Below, piece by piece: positions 30,712 through 35,301 of a stretch of DNA of 35,301 nt (the first letter of the stretch is position 1; each line of letters starts with the position of its first letter). The stretch lies in assembly GCA_017620715.1 (NCBI GenBank), contig JAGAUN010000029.1, positions 1 through 35,301 of the forward strand, written 5' to 3'. Both the position numbers and the translations under genes were made by a program. Below the pieces are notes generated by a model that did not search any database, was not told the DNA's origin, and was given only the letters and a program-made list of their open reading frames with translations. The stretch comes from Muribaculaceae bacterium. Its GTDB lineage: Bacteria > Bacteroidota > Bacteroidia > Bacteroidales > Muribaculaceae.

Positions 30712-30719
30712 CAAAGTTA
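30712..30719 (-). promoter_or_regulatory. -7 box of the VWA operon
   Basis: The minus strand reads TAACTTTG, an exact TAnnTTTG match. A TTGCAA-rich palindromic stretch (CCTTGCAAGG at 30753-30762, GGTTGCAAAAA on the minus strand at 30754-30744) lies where a regulator would be expected to act. Confidence 0.5.
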
Positions 30720-30779
30720 TGGCGTAAATGAGAGGGGGTGCCGTTTTTGCAACCTTGCAAGGATGTTGCGGCTTGATAA

Positions 30780-31115
30780 TTAGCGGCGTGTGCTGAGCGA
30801 GTCGAGCATCGACTGCAGGCGGTCGCGTATCGATTTCAGACGAGCCACGGTGCGGTGGCGCTGCTCAATGCCATGGGGATTTACCCTCAGCTGCTCCTGT
30901 GCCGCCTTGAGGTTGAGGCCCCGCTCCTTCACAAGGTAGTGTATCATGGCAATCTTGTCAATGTCGGAGGGGGTATAGAAGCGCGTGCCGCGGTCGTTGC
31001 GGCGAGGCTTTATCACCGTGAAGTTCTTTTCCCAAAACCGTAATGTAGATGCCGGTATGTTGAGAATGTCGGCCACTTCCGATATCTTGTAATATTTCTT
31101 GTCGAGGGGGTCCAT
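30780..31115 (-). CDS. MerR-family transcriptional regulator
   Basis: A 111-residue MerR-type regulator. The N-terminal winged helix begins YYKISEVADILNIPASTLRF, then WEKNFTVIKPRRNDRGTRFY. A dimerisation helix follows (about 70-108, VARLKSIRDRLQSMLDSLS). It has no effector-binding domain and lacks the metal-binding cysteines of MerR or CueR, so it is a short MerR-like protein of unknown signal. It is divergent from alaS, with overlapping promoters in the 85-bp gap, an arrangement I recall from other Bacteroidales. It may control alaS, itself, or the downstream VWA gene pair. Confidence 0.9.
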   Translation of the reverse strand: MDPLDKKYYKISEVADILNIPASTLRFWEKNFTVIKPRRNDRGTRFYTPSDIDKIAMIHYLVKERGLNLKAAQEQLRVNPHGIEQRHRTVARLKSIRDRLQSMLDSLSTRR

Positions 31116-31175
31116 TTGGTTGCAAAAGTAAGCAAAAACCGTTAATTTTGCACATTAATTAACAACCATTTGCAA
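31115..31175. promoter_or_regulatory. Overlapping divergent promoters of merR and alaS with operator-like repeats
   Basis: For alaS: GTTG at 31119-31122, 20 bp, TAATTTTG at 31143-31150. For merR: minus-strand TACTTTTG (plus 31123-31130), directly beside the alaS -33 box. A perfect inverted repeat GTTAATT-N9-AATTAAC (31141-31163) covers the alaS -7 box, and TTGCAAA (31120-31126) and TTTGCAA (31169-31175) form a second inverted pair. Confidence 0.6.
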
Positions 31176-31200
31176 GCCAATAAAATTACACTTCATTAAT

Positions 31201-33825
31201 ATGCTTACAGCGAAAGAAATACGCGAATCGTTCAAGACATTTTTTGAATCGAAGGGGCATCATATCGTACCGTCGGCTCCGATGGTAATCAAAGATGACC
31301 CCACGCTGATGTTTACCAACGCCGGTATGAATCAGTTTAAAGACATAATACTCGGCAATAAGGCCGCCAAATATCACCGTGTGGCCGACTCGCAGAAGTG
31401 CCTGCGCGTGAGCGGAAAGCACAACGATCTCGAAGAGGTGGGAATGGATACATACCATCACACAATGTTTGAGATGCTGGGCAACTGGAGCTTCGGCGAT
31501 TATTTCAAGAAAGAGGCTATCGACTGGGCCTGGGAATATCTGGTAGATGTATTGCATCTCGACCCGAAACGCCTTTATGCCACAGTGTTCGAGGGCTCGA
31601 AGGCCGAGGGCCTTGCGCGCGACGATGAGGCTGCCGGCTACTGGGAAGCGCATCTACCGGCCGACCATATCATCAACGGCAATAAGCACGACAATTTCTG
31701 GGAGATGGGCGATACAGGCCCATGCGGCCCCTGCTCCGAGATACATATTGACCTGCGCAGCGATGCCGAGCGCGCCGAAAAGTCCGGCCGTGAACTCGTG
31801 AACCATGACCATCCGCAGGTGATAGAGATATGGAACCTTGTGTTCATGCAATACAACCGCAAGGCCGACGGTTCTCTCGAGCCGCTTCCCGCAAAGGTAA
31901 TTGATACCGGCATGGGATTCGAACGCCTCTGTATGGCTCTCCAGGGCAAGACCTCCAACTACGATACCGATGTGTTCACTCCGCTGATTTCGAAAATAGC
32001 CGAGTTGTCGGACAAGCCATACGGCAAAGATGCCAAGGTGGATATAGCCGAGCGCGTTATAGCCGACCACGTGCGTACCATAGCATTCTCGATTGCCGAC
32101 TCGCAGCTTCCGGGAAATGCCAAGGCCGGATATGTGATACGCCGAATTTTGCGTCGCGCCGTGCGCTATGCCTATACATTCCTCGATCAGAAGCAGGCAT
32201 TCATGTATCGTCTCATAGACACTCTGATAGAGAGCATGGGCGAGGCTTACCCCGAACTTCCGGCCCAGCGTGAACTGATAATGCGAGTAATCAAGGAGGA
32301 GGAGGACGCCTTCCTGCGCACGCTCGAAAACGGTATACGTATGCTCGACGGTGCCATTGCGGCCGCACGCAAGGAGGGCCGCAGCGAGATATCGGGCAAA
32401 GAGGCTTTTGTGCTCTACGACACATACGGATTCCCGCTCGACCTTACCCAGCTTATTCTCAAAGAGAACGGCATGACTCTCGATCAGGCCGGTTTTGACA
32501 GCGAGATGGCAGCCCAAAAGCAGCGTGCACGCAACGCCGCTTCGGTGGAGACGGATGACTGGACGGTGCTCGCCGAGGGCGAGACAGAATTTGTGGGATA
32601 TGACCACACATCATGCCAGGCTCGCATACTGCGCTACCGCAAGGTGAAGCAAAAAAAGGGCGAATACTATCAGGTGGTGCTCGACCGCACACCGTTCTAC
32701 GCCGAGATGGGCGGTCAGGTGGGCGACCGCGGTACGCTGACATCGCTTGCCGACGGCTCTGAGACCGAAATCTACGATACCAAGCGCGAAAATGGTCAGA
32801 GTGTGCATCTGGTCAACAAGTTGCCCCTCGACGTGGAAGGCGCGTTTACTGCAGCTATTGACGAAAAAGCCCGACTGGCCACTTCGTGCAACCACTCCGC
32901 CACGCACCTGCTCCACCAGGCCCTGCGTCAGGTGCTCGGCACACACGTGGAGCAGAAAGGCTCGTTTGTGTCGCCCGATTTGCTCCGATTCGACTTCTCG
33001 CATTTCCAGAAACTCACTCCCGAGGAGATACGCCGGGTAGAGCGCATAGCCAATGCCAATGTGCGCCGCGCCATTCCGCTCTGCGAAAACCGCGCCGTGC
33101 CCATTGCCGAAGCAAGAGAGATGGGCGCCATGGCTCTGTTCGGAGAGAAATACGGCGAGGAGGTGCGCGTGATAAAGTTCGACGAGTCGGTTGAGCTCTG
33201 TGGCGGTACACACGTGGCCAATACCGGCAACATAGGTATGATACGTATTATCTCGGAGAGCAGTATAGCTGCCGGCATACGTCGTATCGAGGCCATCACC
33301 GCCGATAAGGTGGAGGAGGCAGTGGATGAGATGACCCGCAATATGTCGGAGGTATGCCATCTGCTCAATAATGCTCCCGATGTGGTGACAGCGCTGAAAA
33401 ATTCGATAGCCGAGAATGCAAGCCTGCACAAGGAGGTGGAGGAATACTTCCATGAGCGTGTCAACAACATGGCTGCCGAGCGATTGCAGAATGCCAAGAT
33501 GGTTGGCGATATCAAGCTCGTGACGATAGGCGGCATCCGCATCCCCGATGTAGTGAAGAATGTGGCATTCGCTGTGCGCCAGTCGTCGCCTACCGGCACA
33601 GCCTTCGTGGGTGCTACAGTTGACATGACTGGCAAACCGCTGCTTACGGTGATGCTAACCGAAGATGTGGTGGCACGCGGGTACAATGCCTCGCAGATTG
33701 TCCGCGAGGCAGCCAAGAACATCAAGGGCGGCGGTGGCGGCCAGCCGGGCTTTGCCCAGGCGGGTGGCAAGGAAGCCACAGGTCTTACCGAAGCGTTTGA
33801 TGCTATGGTTGCCGCCTTCAAATAG
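31201..33825 (+). CDS. alaS: Alanyl-tRNA synthetase
   Basis: An 874-residue class II synthetase, normal length for the family. The N-terminal aminoacylation domain starts [20 protein letters not shown] and contains [10 protein letters not shown] (motif 2 region) and [14 protein letters not shown] (motif 3). The editing domain has the zinc-binding NHSATH (His565, His569) and CGGTH (Cys667, His671), which clear Ser- and Gly-tRNA(Ala). The C-terminal C-Ala region ends with [14 protein letters not shown], a glycine-rich segment typical of AlaS. All functional motifs are intact. It is divergent from merR and closed by a strong bidirectional terminator. Confidence 0.98.
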   Translation: MLTAKEIRESFKTFFESKGHHIVPSAPMVIKDDPTLMFTNAGMNQFKDIILGNKAAKYHRVADSQKCLRVSGKHNDLEEVGMDTYHHTMFEMLGNWSFGDYFKKEAIDWAWEYLVDVLHLDPKRLYATVFEGSKAEGLARDDEAAGYWEAHLPADHIINGNKHDNFWEMGDTGPCGPCSEIHIDLRSDAERAEKSGRELVNHDHPQVIEIWNLVFMQYNRKADGSLEPLPAKVIDTGMGFERLCMALQGKTSNYDTDVFTPLISKIAELSDKPYGKDAKVDIAERVIADHVRTIAFSIADSQLPGNAKAGYVIRRILRRAVRYAYTFLDQKQAFMYRLIDTLIESMGEAYPELPAQRELIMRVIKEEEDAFLRTLENGIRMLDGAIAAARKEGRSEISGKEAFVLYDTYGFPLDLTQLILKENGMTLDQAGFDSEMAAQKQRARNAASVETDDWTVLAEGETEFVGYDHTSCQARILRYRKVKQKKGEYYQVVLDRTPFYAEMGGQVGDRGTLTSLADGSETEIYDTKRENGQSVHLVNKLPLDVEGAFTAAIDEKARLATSCNHSATHLLHQALRQVLGTHVEQKGSFVSPDLLRFDFSHFQKLTPEEIRRVERIANANVRRAIPLCENRAVPIAEAREMGAMALFGEKYGEEVRVIKFDESVELCGGTHVANTGNIGMIRIISESSIAAGIRRIEAITADKVEEAVDEMTRNMSEVCHLLNNAPDVVTALKNSIAENASLHKEVEEYFHERVNNMAAERLQNAKMVGDIKLVTIGGIRIPDVVKNVAFAVRQSSPTGTAFVGATVDMTGKPLLTVMLTEDVVARGYNASQIVREAAKNIKGGGGGQPGFAQAGGKEATGLTEAFDAMVAAFK

Positions 33826-33851
33826 CAGCAGAGCACCAGGCAAACAACCTC

Positions 33852-33903
33852 AATAATACAAGAGGAGGCTGAATCGCATTGATTCAGCCCCCTTTGTATT
33901 ATT
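33852..33903. terminator. Bidirectional terminator between alaS and the lipoprotein gene
   Basis: Nested perfect pairings: AATAATACAA (33852-33861) with TTGTATTATT (33894-33903), and GGCTGAATC (33867-33875) with GATTCAGCC (33881-33889). The A- and T-rich outer arms serve as T-tracts on both strands, closing alaS and the convergent minus-strand gene. Confidence 0.88.
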
Positions 33904-33906
33904 GTC

Positions 33907-34365
33907 TCAATTTTTACTACGCGCGAATATATCAGCGAAAAATGGGGAACGGTCACAGAATATTAACTGATCAACTTTTTCTCTGGGAATAAATAATATC
34001 TTGCAACACAGGAGTATCTGTTCTTTTGAAGAGTCTGAATTATAATTTAAATATAAAATATCGCCGTCGACGTTTAATCCCCATAGCCCATGAAACTTAT
34101 CTACAACTTTCTCATCAGAGCCTTCCAAAAGAACGCGTGTATTGATACAAGTAAAACTGTTGTCGTTCCAAAATGTCAAATAGTATTTATAAACATATTT
34201 CTTTTTGCCTATCTCCTTCAGCTTTTGGCCATACCATTCGCCAACTAAGCATGGCTTGGCATCTATGTCTGGTTCGTCTTTTTTGGCGTTATCCCCGCAA
34301 GCAGAAAACGTGATATTACACATTGTCAGCAGAAATATAAGATATATAGTATGTGCTTTTTTCAT
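33907..34365 (-). CDS. Small lipoprotein of unknown function (152 aa)
   Basis: A 152-residue predicted lipoprotein. The ATG at 34363-34365 places the signal peptide MKKAHTIYLIFLLTMCNITF at the start, ending in FSAC with the lipid-accepting cysteine at 23. A longer frame (16 residues more) would bury it. The mature part opens with a charged linker, then LVGEWYGQKLKE and a series of predicted beta strands (YKYYLTFWNDNSFTCIN and GLWGLNVDGDILYLNYN), suggesting a small lipocalin-like or beta-barrel fold; this is a guess from strand pattern. It is clearly more AT-rich than its neighbours and has different codon use, which suggests recent acquisition. It converges on alaS, sharing the terminator, and has only a poor -7 match (CACCTTTG, plus 34403-34410). 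Confidence 0.7.
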   Translation of the reverse strand: MKKAHTIYLIFLLTMCNITFSACGDNAKKDEPDIDAKPCLVGEWYGQKLKEIGKKKYVYKYYLTFWNDNSFTCINTRVLLEGSDEKVVDKFHGLWGLNVDGDILYLNYNSDSSKEQILLCCKILFIPREKVDQLIFCDRSPFFADIFARSKN

Positions 34366-34428
34366 AAGAAATATATTCAGGAGAATGAATCTGCTTATAT
34401 GGCAAAGGTGCATTGATTTAGGAAAATA

Positions 34429-34464
34429 GCGGAGGCCGAATCAGTTTTGGTGATTCGGCCTCCG
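34429..34464 (-). terminator. Terminator after galK
   Basis: CGGAGGCCGAATCA (34430-34443) pairs perfectly with TGATTCGGCCTCCG (34451-34464) around a 7-nt loop. On the minus strand CTATTTTCC follows. It lies 21 nt after the galK stop. Confidence 0.8.
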
Positions 34465-34485
34465 TAAGCTATGTATGCAGTGGTA

Positions 34486-35301
34486 TCAGTAGCGGCGGGC
34501 GCCGTCGGATACGATTACGGGATATATCATGGGCTCGTGGCCGTAGCGGGCGTTGAATTTCTCCTTCACGGTGTTGATGAAACTGTCGTAGAGTTCATCC
34601 TTCACCAGGTTGACGGTGCAGCCTCCGAAGCCGCCGCCCATGATGCGCGAACCGGTCACACCGCACTCGCGGGCTACATCGTTGAGGTAGTCGAGTTCCT
34701 CGCACGATACTTCGTAGAGTTTCGACATGCCCTGGTGTGTGCCGTACATGCAGCGGCCTACGGTTTCGTAGTCGCCTTTTACGAGGGCGTCGCATACGTC
34801 GAGCACGCGCTGTTTCTCCTCTATTACGTATTTGGCACGCTTGTAGTCCTCCTCCGAGATTTTGTCTTTGGCTGCGTCGAGCATGGCCATATCGGCATCA
34901 CGGAGAGTCTCCACGCCGAGGGTACGGGCTACGCGTTCGCACGATTCGCGACGTTTGTTGTAGGGTGAGTCAACGAGTTCGTGTTTCACGCGCGAGTCTA
35001 CGAGCACCAGTTTGTAGCCGTCGAGCTTGAAGGGGAAGTATTCAAATTCGCCTGAACGGCAGTCGAGGCGCATCAGGTTGTCTTTCTTGCCGTGTACGGA
35101 GGCAAACTGGTCCATGATGCCGCAGTTCACGCCACAATAGTTGTGCTCGGTGCTCTGGCCTATCTTGGCGAGTTCCATTTTGGGGAAGCTGTTGTTGTTG
35201 AAGAGGTCGTTGAGGGCGTTGGCAAAGCAGCTCTCGAGTGCTGCGCTCGACGAGAGACCTGCGCCGAGGGGTACATTGCCGGCAAATACGGCATCGAATC
35301 C
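34486..35301 (-). CDS. galK: Galactokinase (5' end outside window)
   Basis: The C-terminal 271 residues of a GHMP-family kinase; the frame is open to the right edge, so roughly the first 110-120 residues are missing. The ATP-binding GHMP motif VPLGAGLSSSAALE is at the window edge. The catalytic-base region NCGIMDQFASVHG and the C-terminal motif GSRIMGGGFGGCTVNLV identify galactokinase, which phosphorylates galactose at C1 in the Leloir pathway. The substrate-binding residues of the missing N-terminus cannot be checked, so a closely related GHMP sugar kinase is a minor alternative. A strong terminator follows. Confidence 0.94.
   Translation of the reverse strand, partial: GFDAVFAGNVPLGAGLSSSAALESCFANALNDLFNNNSFPKMELAKIGQSTEHNYCGVNCGIMDQFASVHGKKDNLMRLDCRSGEFEYFPFKLDGYKLVLVDSRVKHELVDSPYNKRRESCERVARTLGVETLRDADMAMLDAAKDKISEEDYKRAKYVIEEKQRVLDVCDALVKGDYETVGRCMYGTHQGMSKLYEVSCEELDYLNDVARECGVTGSRIMGGGFGGCTVNLVKDELYDSFINTVKEKFNARYGHEPMIYPVIVSDGARRY

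Overview
This window looks like a chromosomal segment of a gut Bacteroidota, order Bacteroidales, probably Muribaculaceae or a close relative. That is an inference from three things. Several genes are preceded by the Bacteroidota promoter signature (TTTG, about 19-20 bp, TAnnTTTG). The gene neighbourhoods (ECF sigma factor/polyprenyl synthetase/TatD, recG-ispD-S41 protease-coaD-parE, merR/alaS) and protein types (DUF4369-like TlpA lipoprotein, Skp/OmpH-like lipoprotein) fit that group. Shine-Dalgarno sequences are mostly weak. No rRNA, tRNA, CRISPR array, integrase or transposase was seen.

Layout. 1-3.2 kb (+): the end of a SpoU/TrmH RNA methyltransferase, a GH16 lipoprotein, then argR and an ArgC homologue whose active site is missing. 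3.2-3.8 kb: a terminator, a probable 61-aa gene on the minus strand and the promoter of the next operon. 3.8-6.2 kb (+): ECF sigma factor, polyprenyl diphosphate synthase, TatD. 6.2-7.0 kb: an accessory unit with a promoter, a long structured leader and a small secreted protein of unknown function. 7.1-7.9 kb (-): an OmpH-like lipoprotein and a 53-aa membrane protein. 8.1-10.4 kb (+): PepD dipeptidase and a secreted N-acetylmuramidase.

10.4-13.4 kb (-): acyl-CoA synthetase and prfB, which carries a programmed +1 frameshift. 13.5-15.6 kb (-): a TlpA-fold lipoprotein lacking CxxC, overlapping a GT2. 15.7-17.1 kb (-): ndk and an M23 peptidase. 17.4-24.2 kb (-): parE, coaD, S41 protease, ispD and recG in a tight operon. 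24.2-28.2 kb (-): phosphoglucomutase, GT4 and GT2. 28.3-28.8 kb: a non-coding, inverted-repeat-bounded element of about 510 bp. 28.8-31.1 kb (-): merR, a VWA protein and a cysteine-rich unknown protein. 31.2-33.8 kb (+): alaS. 33.9-35.3 kb (-): a small AT-rich lipoprotein and galK, cut by the window edge.

Most of the window is housekeeping: isoprenoid supply (IspD, polyprenyl synthase), nucleotide and CoA metabolism, translation, DNA repair and topology, cell-wall turnover and glycan assembly. The parts most worth a second look are the ArgR/ArgC-like pair with altered ligand and catalytic residues, the structured leader with its small secreted protein at 6.3-6.9 kb, the inverted-repeat element at 28.3-28.8 kb, and the neighbouring VWA/cysteine-rich pair.
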